A DNA stretch of 64,000 nt, taken from contig NZ_AVPL01000010.1 in NCBI RefSeq assembly GCF_000768695.1, positions 16,125-80,124 of the forward strand, written 5' to 3'. The position numbers were made by a program, and so were the translations under genes. Each line of letters starts with the position of its first letter. Position 1 is the first letter of the stretch. Of the stretch, positions 37,008 through 45,686 are shown one piece after another. A model generated the notes under the pieces. It saw nothing but the letters and a program-made list of their open reading frames with translations. It did no database searches and was not told the DNA's origin. Origin of the DNA: Knoellia aerolata DSM 18566 (lineage in GTDB: Bacteria > Actinomycetota > Actinomycetes > Actinomycetales > Dermatophilaceae).

Positions 37008-38048
37008 TCAGATCGATGCGATGGGGTATGCCGTGGTGCCGGCCAGGAGGGAGTCGCCCAGCGACTCCTCGAGCCTGACGTGGCTGCCAAGGAGCTGGTC
37101 CAGGGCTGCGGCACGCGTGACATGGCGGTGCATGGGGCTCTCGAGGGTGAGCCCCATCGCACCGAGCACTTGCACCCCCGTACGCATGACCTCCGACTGG
37201 GCACGCCCAGCGCGGGCCTTGGCGGCGGCCGCGGCCCACTCGGGTGGGCTGTCGAACCACGACTCGTCAGTGGCGTTGCCCCACACGGCGTCCAGCAGCG
37301 ACGTCGCGGACTCCACGGCGACATGAGCCTCCGAAAGACGGTGCCGGACCGCTTGAAAGGAGCCGATGGCGCGGCCGTACTGATGACGGCTGGTCACGTG
37401 GTCGGCGGCAAGGCGCAACGCCGCCTCGCAGACGCCGAGGATCTCGGCGGCGATGGCGCGCCGGCCCCATGCCACCGCAGCCACCCAGTCGACGGCAACG
37501 GGCGGACGGGGCTGGGACTCGGGCAGGGGGTCGTTGGTGTCCACGACCAGCCACGTGGACGAGGCGTCGAATCCTGACGCAGGGCGGGACCGTTCGAGGA
37601 CCCAGGCCGAATCCACCGGGTGCACCATGACACGGTCACCGCGGCACGTAGGGACAAGGACCAACGTGCCGTGCGGTGGGGTGTCGAGCAGAATTCCCCG
37701 CAGGCGTGGCGCGGCCTGTGAGCCCGGCCGTGCCCCGTCGTCGGAGGGGTGGGGGAACAGCAGGGACATCCTCTGGCCAGCCACGGGAAAATCTGGTCCG
37801 AACGATCTGATGATGGAGTCGGACAGCACCGCCGAGCTGGCCAGCGCTGCGCCGTGGGCGTGGAAGAGCATCCTCGCCGCGGTGGCAGGGTCCTCGGCCT
37901 CGACCTCGGGCCACCCGAGCTGGTCCAGGGCTGCGGTCAGCTCGCCGCCGGGGGTCGCGGCGAAGAGCTCGCGCAACGACGTCTGCAAGGAGCTGCGGAG
38001 CTCGGGATCCAGACCTGGAGCCGAGGTGGTGCTCGATCCTGGAGTCAT
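37008..38048 (-). CDS. Acyl-CoA dehydrogenase, divergent beta-type subunit
   Basis: A 346-residue chain that keeps the helical-domain motif SRHQYGRAIGSFQAVRHRLSEA and a C-terminal QVLGAMGLTLESPMHRHVTR, but has a very divergent N-terminal and middle region. The conserved HGGIG is LGAMG. It is the most degenerate of the beta chains and is probably non-catalytic. It follows the alpha gene 38045-39232 with an ATGA overlap, which implies a heteromeric partnership. Confidence 0.82.
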   Translation of the reverse strand: MTPGSSTTSAPGLDPELRSSLQTSLRELFAATPGGELTAALDQLGWPEVEAEDPATAARMLFHAHGAALASSAVLSDSIIRSFGPDFPVAGQRMSLLFPHPSDDGARPGSQAAPRLRGILLDTPPHGTLVLVPTCRGDRVMVHPVDSAWVLERSRPASGFDASSTWLVVDTNDPLPESQPRPPVAVDWVAAVAWGRRAIAAEILGVCEAALRLAADHVTSRHQYGRAIGSFQAVRHRLSEAHVAVESATSLLDAVWGNATDESWFDSPPEWAAAAAKARAGRAQSEVMRTGVQVLGAMGLTLESPMHRHVTRAAALDQLLGSHVRLEESLGDSLLAGTTAYPIASI

Positions 38049-39232
38049 CGCGCCATCTCCTTGGGCAGTTCGAGGACGTGGTCGGCGAGGATGGTGCGTT
38101 GGACCTCGGCCGAACCGCCGAGGATCGTCGCGGACCGGCTGTACCACCAGTCAGCACGCCAGGCCCTGACCGCCGCGGAGTCCGAGAGAAGGAAGTCGGA
38201 TCCCAGCAGGTCGCGCGCGAGGTCGTGCAGACCCTGCTCGGCAGAAGCGAGGAGGATCTTGTCCACGCTGGCCTCGGGCCCGACCGTGTCGCCCGCAGCC
38301 AGGCGGCGAACGGTCTGGGAGCTGCGGGCGCGGAGGGTGATGATGTCGACGTAGCACGCGCCGAACCGCCGCCGGGCTCCGTCCGGCAGAGGGCCGGGGA
38401 GCTCACCCACGAGTCGCCGGAGCTCGGTGATGCGGCGTAGGGCCACAGACGCGGTCTGCCAGGCGTACATGGCGCGTTCGTACTGCAGGAGGAACATCGC
38501 CACCGCCCAACCCTGTCCCTCCGTCCCGACCAGCTGGTCGGCGGGCACGATGACGTCGTCGAAGAAGATCTCAGCCAGCTCGTTGTCGCCGCTGGCCAGA
38601 GCGATCGGACGCACGCTGACGCCGGGGGAGTCGACGTCGACCATGAGCATCGACAGGCCCCGGTGACGAGACTCCGTCGTGCCGGTGCGGACGAGGCAGA
38701 CGAGGCGCGTGGCCGTGGCACCGTGGCTCGTCCACAGTTTCTGTCCCGAGAGGACGTAGTGGTCGGCCTGACGGGTGGCCTTGGTGCGCAGCGCGGCAAG
38801 GTCGCTGCCGGCTTCGGGCTCGGAGAAGCACTGCCCCCACCACTCCTCGCCGCGCAGGAAGGCCGCCGCATGTCGTCGCGCCAGGTGCGGGCTGAACTTC
38901 GTCACAGCGGGGACGAGGGTCTCGATGAGGAGGTGTGGTTCGGGGACGGGCAGGCCGGACCGGGACAGCTCGTCGTAGAGCACACCGCGGTGGCGCTCGT
39001 CCCCACCGAGCCCGCCGATCTCCGTGGGCCAGCCGTAGAGGTTCCACCCGCCCTCAGCAGCGAGGTGGGACATCAGCCTCGCATCCGAGGTGATGCGTTC
39101 CTCCGTACTCTTGTGCCCTCGCTCCCGGAACCGAGCGAGGGACGGGGCAGTCGCGAGGTGACGACGCAGCGCGTGCCGGTACTCGTCCGGATCAGTGGCG
39201 TATGCCGTGTTCTCCGCGCCGTTCTCACTCAC
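38045..39232 (-). CDS. Acyl-CoA dehydrogenase, alpha-type (catalytic) subunit
   Basis: A ~395-residue dehydrogenase: WNLYGWPTEIGGLGGDERHR, the flavin loop CFSEPEAGSDLAALRTKAT, LSGQKLWTSHGATATRLV and the C-terminal TILGGSAEVQRTILADHVLE. I chose the GTG at 39232 because AGGTGG lies 5 nt upstream; a GTG at 39241 is an alternative. The 5' end overlaps the 3' end of the crotonase gene. Coupled to the divergent beta chain downstream. Confidence 0.86.
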   Translation of the reverse strand: MSENGAENTAYATDPDEYRHALRRHLATAPSLARFRERGHKSTEERITSDARLMSHLAAEGGWNLYGWPTEIGGLGGDERHRGVLYDELSRSGLPVPEPHLLIETLVPAVTKFSPHLARRHAAAFLRGEEWWGQCFSEPEAGSDLAALRTKATRQADHYVLSGQKLWTSHGATATRLVCLVRTGTTESRHRGLSMLMVDVDSPGVSVRPIALASGDNELAEIFFDDVIVPADQLVGTEGQGWAVAMFLLQYERAMYAWQTASVALRRITELRRLVGELPGPLPDGARRRFGACYVDIITLRARSSQTVRRLAAGDTVGPEASVDKILLASAEQGLHDLARDLLGSDFLLSDSAAVRAWRADWWYSRSATILGGSAEVQRTILADHVLELPKEMAR

Positions 39233-40028
39233 TACTACCACCTGCAGCCCGTGCGGTGGACCGGGCGAGGAAGGCCCGGACGAGGTCCTGGTGCTCAGGG
39301 GTGTCGAAGGAGGCGAACTCCTCCTGCAGGGCGTACTCGAGCACGCCGGCGACCGCGCGTTTCATGTGCATGTTCAGCGCGCGCTTGGTGCTCTGAACGG
39401 CCTGGGGGGGCTGCGCAGCGAGCCTGTCCGCGAACGCCAGCGCGGCGTCCATGAGCTCGGCGTCGGGGACGACCCGGTTGGCGAGACCGAGCTCGACAGC
39501 CCGGGCAGCGGGAATGCGCTCACTCGTGAGCAGGTACTCCTTGGCACGCAGCATCGACATCAGCATCGGCCAGGTGGGGGCGCCTCCGTCGGCGGCGGTC
39601 AGGCCCACCCCGACGTGCGGGTCGGCGATGAACGCGGACTCGGCCATGATGACGATGTCGCTGGCCACGGCGAGGTTGCAGCCGAGACCTACCGCGGGCC
39701 CGTTGACGGCAGCCACGACCGGCAGCGGGAAGTCGAGAATCTCGGTGAGCAGTCGGCGGGCACCGTCGATCTCGCGGCGACGCGCCTCCCGGTCCTCCCA
39801 GAGCTCGACGAAGTGGTTGAAGTCGCCCCCCGCACTGAACGCTTTCCCCGCACCGGTGAGGACGACGGCGCGAGCCTCAGGATCCTCGGCAAGGTGCCGC
39901 CACACCCCGATGAGTGCACCGTGCAAAGCCTCGTTGGTGGCGTTGAGGTGTTCTGGCCGGTTGAGCGTCACGATGCGAACCGCGCCGCGCGACTCGATGA
40001 GCAGCTCGGGTGCGAATGGGTGGTCCAC
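39225..40028 (-). CDS. Enoyl-CoA hydratase/isomerase family protein
   Basis: A 267-residue crotonase: VTLNRPEHLNATNEALHG, GKAFSAGGDFNHF for the oxyanion hole, GLGCNLAVASDIV and VGVGLTAADGGAP. Both hydratase glutamates are replaced (Asn in GCN, no Glu before VGVGL), so it is unlikely to be a simple hydratase and may isomerise or hydrolyse. GTG at 40028 has AGGAGG with a 4-nt spacer. It is the first gene of the minus-strand operon to 33154 and is divergent from the SDR at 40136, with the shared operator between them. Confidence 0.85.
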   Translation of the reverse strand: MDHPFAPELLIESRGAVRIVTLNRPEHLNATNEALHGALIGVWRHLAEDPEARAVVLTGAGKAFSAGGDFNHFVELWEDREARRREIDGARRLLTEILDFPLPVVAAVNGPAVGLGCNLAVASDIVIMAESAFIADPHVGVGLTAADGGAPTWPMLMSMLRAKEYLLTSERIPAARAVELGLANRVVPDAELMDAALAFADRLAAQPPQAVQSTKRALNMHMKRAVAGVLEYALQEEFASFDTPEHQDLVRAFLARSTARAAGGSSE

Positions 40029-40069
40029 GGATCCTCCTGGCAGACGTCGGAACTCCATTCGAACCGTAG

Positions 40070-40097
40070 TTGACGAATCTGTCAAGTAGTCCTAGCC
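40070..40097. promoter_or_regulatory. TetR-type operator in a shared divergent promoter region
   Basis: TTGAC-GAATCT-GTCAA (40070-40085) is a perfect match. For the rightward operon TTGACG acts as -35, with TAGCCT (40092-40097) 16 bp downstream. One repressor here could control both the 40028-33154 and 40136-48098 operons. Confidence 0.75.
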
Positions 40098-40135
40098 TTC
40101 GGGAGTCGCTGATGGTCCAACAAAGGAGTTCCGGC

Positions 40136-41062
40136 ATGGCACAAGCGCGTCTGCTCGAGGGTCGAGTCATCATGGTGACCGGCGCCGGGCGTGGCTTGGG
40201 ACGAAGCCACAGCCTTGAGCTCGCGGCGCACGGAGCAACGGTCATCGTCAACGATCTCGGTGTGGGACTGGGGGGAGAACGGTCCGACGACGATCCTGCC
40301 CAAGAGGTCGTGGACACGATCACGAGCTCTGGTGGAAAGGCCGCCCTGGCCCCCGGTTCCGCGAGTGACTGGGACGCCATGGCGGCGGCCGTGGCCACGA
40401 CCGTCGACTCCTTCGGCCGGCTCGACGGAATCGTCAACAACGCGGGGATCCTGCGTGACGCGACGATCACCAACATGAGTGAGAAGGACTGGGACGCTGT
40501 CCTCGACGTGCACCTCAAGGGGACGTTCACGTTGACCCGCCACGCGTGCGAGTACTGGCGGGCCGAGCACAAGGCTGGACGCCCTGTCGCTGGCCGCATC
40601 GTCAACACCACCTCCGGTGCGGGTCTGGCGGGCAACGTCGGGCAGGCCGGCTACTCGGCGGCCAAGGCCGGGATCATCGCGCTCACGCAGGTCACGGCCA
40701 TGGAGGGCTCGCGCTACGGCGTGACCGCCAACGCCATCTCCCCGATCGCCGCGACCCGGATGATGGCCAGTGCGGGCATCGCAACCTCGGACACCGATGG
40801 ATGGGACCCGCTCGATCCGGCCAACGCCTCGCCCGTGGTCGCGTGGCTGTGCTCCGAGGCGTCCGGGTGGATCACGGGCCAGGTGCTGCGCATCGACGGC
40901 AGCCGGCTCATCGCGATGGAAGCGTGGAGCACGGGTCGCTCCCACGTCGCCAAGACGGGAGAGCGTCTCGATGCTGCCGAGCTGGACCTTGGTATGCGAC
41001 GGGCGCTGGGTGCGTTCCCCGGTGGTCTTGCCGCTCTCGGCTCTCCCGCGGTGTCCCGATGA
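40136..41062 (+). CDS. SDR of the MFE-2/HSD17B4 type
   Basis: A 308-residue SDR with TGAGRGLGRSHSLELA, VNDLGVGLGGE, NNAGILRDATITNMSEKDWD, the serine in NTTSGAGLAGNVGQ and YSAAKAG. The NDLG insertion and the GILRDxxxxxMxExDWD stretch are typical of the (3R)-hydroxyacyl-CoA dehydrogenase domain of multifunctional enzyme type 2, which acts on branched-chain and steroid-side-chain acyl-CoAs. The MaoC protein at 45150 would be the matching hydratase-2. AAAGGAG lies 7 nt before the ATG. It starts an eight-gene operon. Confidence 0.88.
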   Translation: MAQARLLEGRVIMVTGAGRGLGRSHSLELAAHGATVIVNDLGVGLGGERSDDDPAQEVVDTITSSGGKAALAPGSASDWDAMAAAVATTVDSFGRLDGIVNNAGILRDATITNMSEKDWDAVLDVHLKGTFTLTRHACEYWRAEHKAGRPVAGRIVNTTSGAGLAGNVGQAGYSAAKAGIIALTQVTAMEGSRYGVTANAISPIAATRMMASAGIATSDTDGWDPLDPANASPVVAWLCSEASGWITGQVLRIDGSRLIAMEAWSTGRSHVAKTGERLDAAELDLGMRRALGAFPGGLAALGSPAVSR

Positions 41063-42291
41063 GCACCCTGCGGGGTGTGGGCACCTATCTTCCCGTGTGG
41101 GAGAACGCCGGTCGTCGTGTCGTGGGCCGGGACGAGGATGCGCTGACCCTCGCCGTTGCGGCGGGCCGCGCGCTCATGGACGGACTGCGATCCGGCTCGG
41201 TCACGGGTGACGACGGTGACGACGTCAGGCAGGTGGTGCTCGTGAGTCGAGACCTGCCCCTCGCCGAAGGCGGCAACTCCGCGGCGCTTCTCGCGGGCCT
41301 GGGCCTGGCCGATACCACCCCGGTCGTGGAGCAGGTGGGTGGAGCGCCGGCCGTCCTCGACGCCGTCGTCAGCGCGGCGTCTGGAACGCTCGTTCTGGCC
41401 GCGGATCTCGAGCCGGCGGGAGCGGGCGCGGTGCTCATCGGAGCCGAGGACGCTGACGGAGCCGAGGGCTCCGTCAGCCTCCGGGTGCTCGGGCGCGTCA
41501 CGGGCAGCCTGCCGATCACGAGTCGTGGTCGCGACGGGGAGCGCTGGGACTACGACGACTCGCGCTTGTTGTTCGAGCGTGGCACCAAGAAGGCGTTGTC
41601 GGCGCTGGCCCTCGAGACTCCACCGACGCTCGTCGCCGGCCTGTCCGCGAAGCCGGCGGGTCAGGTCTCCGGTGGTCGAGCGCCGTCCCTGCCCACGCTC
41701 GGTGGCAGCTCGACCGTGTTCGCGCTTGCCGCCGCCACCGCGGGAGACGTCCTCGTGGCAACTGAGCAGGGGAGCGCGGTGGCCGCGACCATCCTGGGAA
41801 GCCCGCGGGTCCACCGCGACGAGCCGTCGCCAAGGCCGCTCGCTCGCACCCGCTCCACACCCGGACCCGACATCGGAATCTCACTGCCGGCGTACGAGCG
41901 TGCCTTCGCCGCCAAGGTGCGTTGGGAGGCAGGGAGCTGCGACGCCTGTGGTCAGCTGGCCATGCCGCCTCGGCGTCGCTGCACGGCGTGCGGGTCCGAG
42001 GAAGGCTGGTCACTCTCACCGCTGCCGCGCAGCGGTGAGGTCTACACCAAGGTGGACATCCACGTTCCCGTCCCCGGGCGAGAGACACCGTATTCACTGG
42101 CCATCGTCCAGCTCGACGACACCGACGTCCGGACCCTCGTCACGGTGACGGGCGTGCCCGCTGGCGCCGTCGACATCGGGGACCGCGGACGGTTGGTGCT
42201 CCGCCTCGTGGATGTGCGGTCGGGAGTGCCCGACTACGGACACGCACTCCTGCCAGACCTGACCGACCAGCCACAAGGAGAGAGCGCATGA
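41059..42291 (+). CDS. HMG-CoA synthase-like domain fused to a DUF35 zinc-ribbon/OB domain
   Basis: The 410-residue protein joins two parts. The first ~280 residues resemble a degenerate HMG-CoA-synthase/thiolase-fold domain (GVGTYLPVWENAGRRV, LADTTPVVEQVGG, LGGSSTVFALAAA) with no nucleophilic cysteine. The rest is a DUF35 module: CDACGQLAMPPRRRCTACGS, a complete four-cysteine zinc ribbon, then an OB fold with GEVYTKVDIHVP and PYSLAIVQLDD. Such fusions sit next to SCP2-type thiolases. It may be the scaffolding or acyl-CoA-binding partner of the thiolase that follows. Start and stop overlap both neighbours. Confidence 0.82.
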   Translation: MSTLRGVGTYLPVWENAGRRVVGRDEDALTLAVAAGRALMDGLRSGSVTGDDGDDVRQVVLVSRDLPLAEGGNSAALLAGLGLADTTPVVEQVGGAPAVLDAVVSAASGTLVLAADLEPAGAGAVLIGAEDADGAEGSVSLRVLGRVTGSLPITSRGRDGERWDYDDSRLLFERGTKKALSALALETPPTLVAGLSAKPAGQVSGGRAPSLPTLGGSSTVFALAAATAGDVLVATEQGSAVAATILGSPRVHRDEPSPRPLARTRSTPGPDIGISLPAYERAFAAKVRWEAGSCDACGQLAMPPRRRCTACGSEEGWSLSPLPRSGEVYTKVDIHVPVPGRETPYSLAIVQLDDTDVRTLVTVTGVPAGAVDIGDRGRLVLRLVDVRSGVPDYGHALLPDLTDQPQGESA

Positions 42292-43448
42292 GGCGAGTCG
42301 CCATCGTGGGTGCCGGGATGACGCCCTTCAAGGAGCACTTCGACCTCGGGATCAAGGACCTTGTCCCGATGGCAGTCAGTGAGATGGCCGGCAGCGTCGA
42401 CAAGGGGCTGGACCGGGCGGACATCCAGGCTGCTTGGTTCGGCGAGCTCACGACGACCGACGGGTTCCCTGCGGGGATCCTCGCGGACTCCTGTGACCTC
42501 ATGGACATTCCTGTGACCCGTGTCGAGAACGCGTGTGCCACCGGCAATGACGCGGTGCGAAACGCCACGTATGCCGTGGCCTCGGGAGCCTTCGACGTCG
42601 TCCTGGTGGTGGGTGCCGACAAGGTGCGTGAGTCGTCGTCCAGGTCTACGTTCTGGGAGTGGGCCAAGCTCACCCGCGATGTCGCGTGGGACTATCCGGT
42701 CGGCCTCGTGGCGCCCGCCAACTTCGCACTTCATGCTGCGCGCTACCTCCACGAGTCGCCGGCCACGCGCGAGCACATGGCCATGGTGGCAGTGAAGAAC
42801 CACAAGCACGCTGTGCCCAACCCGAAGGCGCAGCTGCGCTACGAGATCACCGTGGAGCAGGTCCTCAGTGCGCCGATGGTCGTGGCACCCTTCGGCCTGC
42901 TCGACTGCACGCCGCAGAGTGACGGGGCTGCGGCGCTGCTGGTGGTCTCCGAAGACGTTGTCGAGCAGTACACCGACCATCCCGTGTGGGTGCGTGGCGT
43001 CGGTTTGGGGCTCGATCGAGTGATGCACCAGCACAAGGCGGACATGACCTCCTTTCCGGCCACCGTGAAGGCTGCGAGGGCGGCGTACGCGATGGCCGGC
43101 ATCGGTCCGCAGGACATCGACCTGGCGGAGGTTCACGACTGCTTCTCGGCGGTCGAGCTGATCTCGTACGAAGACCTCGGCTTTACGGACAGGTTTGGCG
43201 CAGCGGCGTACGTGGCCAGTGGGGCCACGACGGTCGGCGGCGCTCGGCCGGTCAATGCCAGTGGAGGGCTCAAGGCCAAGGGCCACCCTCCGGGCGCGAC
43301 CGGCGTGGCCCAGTGTGTGGAACTGTTCGAGCAACTGCGCGGGCATGCTTCCAACCAGGTCGACGGCGCCACGACGGCACTGGCCCACAACATCGGCGGC
43401 CCCACCGCAGTCTCCGCCGTCACCGTGCTCTCCAGCGAGAAGGGCTGA
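42288..43448 (+). CDS. SCP2-type thiolase
   Basis: A 386-residue thiolase with Cys83 (VENACATGND), EVHDCFSAVEL with the catalytic His, KAKGHPPGATG and a C-terminal AHNIGGPTAVS. All key residues of SCP2/Ltp-type thiolases are visible, so thiolytic cleavage of a branched 3-ketoacyl-CoA is plausible. Start overlaps the HMGS-DUF35 gene stop. The DUF35 gene follows after 5 nt. Confidence 0.9.
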   Translation: MRRVAIVGAGMTPFKEHFDLGIKDLVPMAVSEMAGSVDKGLDRADIQAAWFGELTTTDGFPAGILADSCDLMDIPVTRVENACATGNDAVRNATYAVASGAFDVVLVVGADKVRESSSRSTFWEWAKLTRDVAWDYPVGLVAPANFALHAARYLHESPATREHMAMVAVKNHKHAVPNPKAQLRYEITVEQVLSAPMVVAPFGLLDCTPQSDGAAALLVVSEDVVEQYTDHPVWVRGVGLGLDRVMHQHKADMTSFPATVKAARAAYAMAGIGPQDIDLAEVHDCFSAVELISYEDLGFTDRFGAAAYVASGATTVGGARPVNASGGLKAKGHPPGATGVAQCVELFEQLRGHASNQVDGATTALAHNIGGPTAVSAVTVLSSEKG

Positions 43449-43453
43449 CCCTG

Positions 43454-43909
43454 ATGAACGCCTACACCCGACCGGACTTCCGCCTCCCCCCGCAGCCGAC
43501 GGCCGAGTCGGCCGCTTTTTGGACCGGCGGCGAGCGCGGGAAGCTGCTCGTCATGCGGTGCCGTGCCTGCGGCCACTTCTTCCACCCGCCCGCGCCTGTC
43601 TGCTTCCGCTGCCGCAGCCTCGACGTCGCCCCCGAGGCGACGTCGGGACGTGGCACGGTGGCGGCCTTCACCGTGAACCAGCAGCAGTGGTTGCCGGGGC
43701 TGCCGCCGCCCTACGTGGTCGCCATGATCGAGCTCGCCGAGGACCACGATGTTCGCGTCACGAGCAACGTGGTGGACGTCGACCCGAAGGACCTGCGGGT
43801 GGGGCTGCCGGTCGAGGTCTTCTTCGAGGAATGGGGTGAGGGCGAGGATCGCGTGTGGATCCCCCTCTTCCAGCCGGCAACGGACACGCACGAAGGAGAG
43901 CTGGCATGA
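43454..43909 (+). CDS. DUF35 zinc-ribbon OB-fold protein (acyl-CoA-binding partner)
   Basis: A 151-residue protein with AFWTGGERGKLLVMRCRACG, PAPVCFRCRS completing a four-cysteine zinc ribbon, and an OB fold with GRGTVAAFTVNQQ and PYVVAMIELAEDHDVR. This is the standard DUF35 form that clamps thiolase-fold enzymes such as Ltp2. It overlaps the following Ltp2-like gene by four bases (ATGA), so the two very likely make one complex. Confidence 0.9.
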   Translation: MNAYTRPDFRLPPQPTAESAAFWTGGERGKLLVMRCRACGHFFHPPAPVCFRCRSLDVAPEATSGRGTVAAFTVNQQQWLPGLPPPYVVAMIELAEDHDVRVTSNVVDVDPKDLRVGLPVEVFFEEWGEGEDRVWIPLFQPATDTHEGELA

Positions 43910-45096
43910 GTCGCGGAGGACCTTTCGAGGGCAAGGCAGTTCTCACCGGGGCAGGCAAGTCCCAGGTGGGGCGTCGCCTGGGCCGGACCGGGCTTGACCT
44001 CACCGTCGAGGCGTGCCTCCGCGCCATCGAGGACGCCGGGCTCAGCGTCGATGACATCGACGGGGTCGCGAGCTACCCGGGCGGGGGCGTGCCCCAGCCC
44101 GGCTTCTCGGGTGCCAGCACCCATGAGCTTCAGAACGCGTTGGGCATTCGCGCCACTTGGTACATGAGCGGAGCCGAGACGGCCGGCCAGATCGGCCCGG
44201 TCATCGAGGCCTGCATGGCCGTCGCACTCGGCCTGGCCAACCATGTCGTGGTCTTCCGCTCCGTCTGGGAGTCGACGGCCCAGGCCTCAGGCAACCGCGC
44301 TTCCGTGCTCAGTGGTGGTGGCAAGGCTGCCGGGCACCTCGAGTACTTCGGACCGTTCGGCGCGGTCTCCCCATCGAGCTGGCTCGCGATGCCGGCCCAG
44401 CGCTACATGCACGACTTCGGACTCACCCGGGAGCACCTCGGCGCCATCGCCATCAACGCGCGCGCCCACGCCGGGCGCAACGCCGATGCGGTCTACCGGG
44501 ACCCCCTGACGATGGAGGAGTATCTCGGCTCCAGGATGATCTCCGAGCCCTTCTGCCTCTACGACTGCGATGTGCCCTGTGACGGCGCGACGGCAGTGAT
44601 CGTCTCCCGTCGCGACGCCACCAGTGGGCTGGCCCACCCAGCGCTGACGGTCGAGTCCGTGGGCACAGGAATGCTGGAGCGCGCAACCTGGGACCAGCGA
44701 CGCGACCTCACGACCATGGCCGCCCATGACGCTGCGGCAACGATGTGGCAGCGCACCACCCTCACGGCGAAGGACGTCGACCACGCCGAGCTCTACGACG
44801 GGTTCAGCTATCTCACGGTCACCTGGTTGGACGCCCTCGGGTTCTTCCCCCATGGTGAGGCCGGCCAGTTCATCGGTGCGGGGGAGCGGTTCGGGCTGGA
44901 TGGTTCGCTGCCGCTCAACACCAGTGGCGGACAGCTCTCCGGCGGTCGGCTGCACGGACTCGGGTTCCTCCACGAGGCCTGTGTCCAGCTGTGGGGGGAG
45001 GGCGGCGACCGTCAGGCCACCAACAGTCCTGAGGTGGCAGTGGTCGCCGTCGGAGGTGGACCAGTCGCAGGTTCCCTCCTGCTCAGCACCCACTGA
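43906..45096 (+). CDS. Ltp2-like thiolase-fold aldolase without nucleophilic cysteine
   Basis: A 396-residue SCP2-thiolase-fold protein. The position of the thiolase cysteine reads WYMSGAETAGQ, so there is no nucleophile. It has AELYDGFSYLTVTWLDALGF in place of HDCF, and LNTSGGQLSGGRLHGLGFLH, where GHP is lost. A Tyr in the YDGFSY motif and the GGQLS segment are features I associate with Ltp2, the retro-aldolase of steroid side chains that works with a DUF35 partner. Retro-aldol cleavage of a beta-hydroxyacyl-CoA is therefore the best hypothesis. Coupled to the DUF35 gene upstream. Confidence 0.83.
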   Translation: MSRGGPFEGKAVLTGAGKSQVGRRLGRTGLDLTVEACLRAIEDAGLSVDDIDGVASYPGGGVPQPGFSGASTHELQNALGIRATWYMSGAETAGQIGPVIEACMAVALGLANHVVVFRSVWESTAQASGNRASVLSGGGKAAGHLEYFGPFGAVSPSSWLAMPAQRYMHDFGLTREHLGAIAINARAHAGRNADAVYRDPLTMEEYLGSRMISEPFCLYDCDVPCDGATAVIVSRRDATSGLAHPALTVESVGTGMLERATWDQRRDLTTMAAHDAAATMWQRTTLTAKDVDHAELYDGFSYLTVTWLDALGFFPHGEAGQFIGAGERFGLDGSLPLNTSGGQLSGGRLHGLGFLHEACVQLWGEGGDRQATNSPEVAVVAVGGGPVAGSLLLSTH

Positions 45097-45149
45097 CGGT
45101 CCCCATGTACTTCGCCCATCCCGCAGCCCAAGCCATCAAAGGAGCCCTT

Positions 45150-45686
45150 GTGCCGGACGTGATCGACCCTGCCACCGCACCCTCGAACGTCACCGTCTAT
45201 CGGGGGGTCGACGACCTGTCCGCCGCAGTGGGTGTCGAGCTCGGCCCCACCGACTGGCTCACCATGACCCAGGACCGCATCGACGCGTTTGCCGATGCGA
45301 CCGAGGACCACCAGTGGATCCACGTCGACCCGTCACGGGCGTCCGAGAGCCCCTACGGCGCCACCATCGCGCACGGCTTCCTCACCCTGTCGCTGGTTCC
45401 GCACTTCATGAGCTCGCTGCGTCGGTTCGATCGCGTACGTATGGGTCTCAACTACGGGCTCGACAAGGTCCGCTTCCCTGCCGCCGTGCCCAGCGGGGCT
45501 CGACTCCGGGGGCGGATGCGACTTGACGGCGTGGAACCGCTGCCCAGCAACGGCGTTCAGCTCACCACGACCATCACCATCGAGGTCGAGGGCAACGCCA
45601 AGCCGGCATGCGTCGCCACCCTGGTCAGTCGCTACTCCTTCCACGACACCGCCGAGGGCGACGACAGGAGCCAGAGCGATGACTGA
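45150..45686 (+). CDS. MaoC-like enoyl-CoA hydratase (R-specific hydratase-2)
   Basis: A 178-residue hot-dog protein with the hydratase-2 motif region FADATEDHQWIHVDP followed by YGATIAHGFLTLSLV; the catalytic Asp and His of family members fall in this segment. It would hydrate trans-2-enoyl-CoA to the (3R)-hydroxy product for the MFE-2-type SDR encoded at 40136. GTG at 45150 follows AAAGGAG by 5 nt, which is better than the ATG at 45105. Overlaps the acyl-CoA synthetase gene by 8 bp. Confidence 0.88.
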   Translation: MPDVIDPATAPSNVTVYRGVDDLSAAVGVELGPTDWLTMTQDRIDAFADATEDHQWIHVDPSRASESPYGATIAHGFLTLSLVPHFMSSLRRFDRVRMGLNYGLDKVRFPAAVPSGARLRGRMRLDGVEPLPSNGVQLTTTITIEVEGNAKPACVATLVSRYSFHDTAEGDDRSQSDD

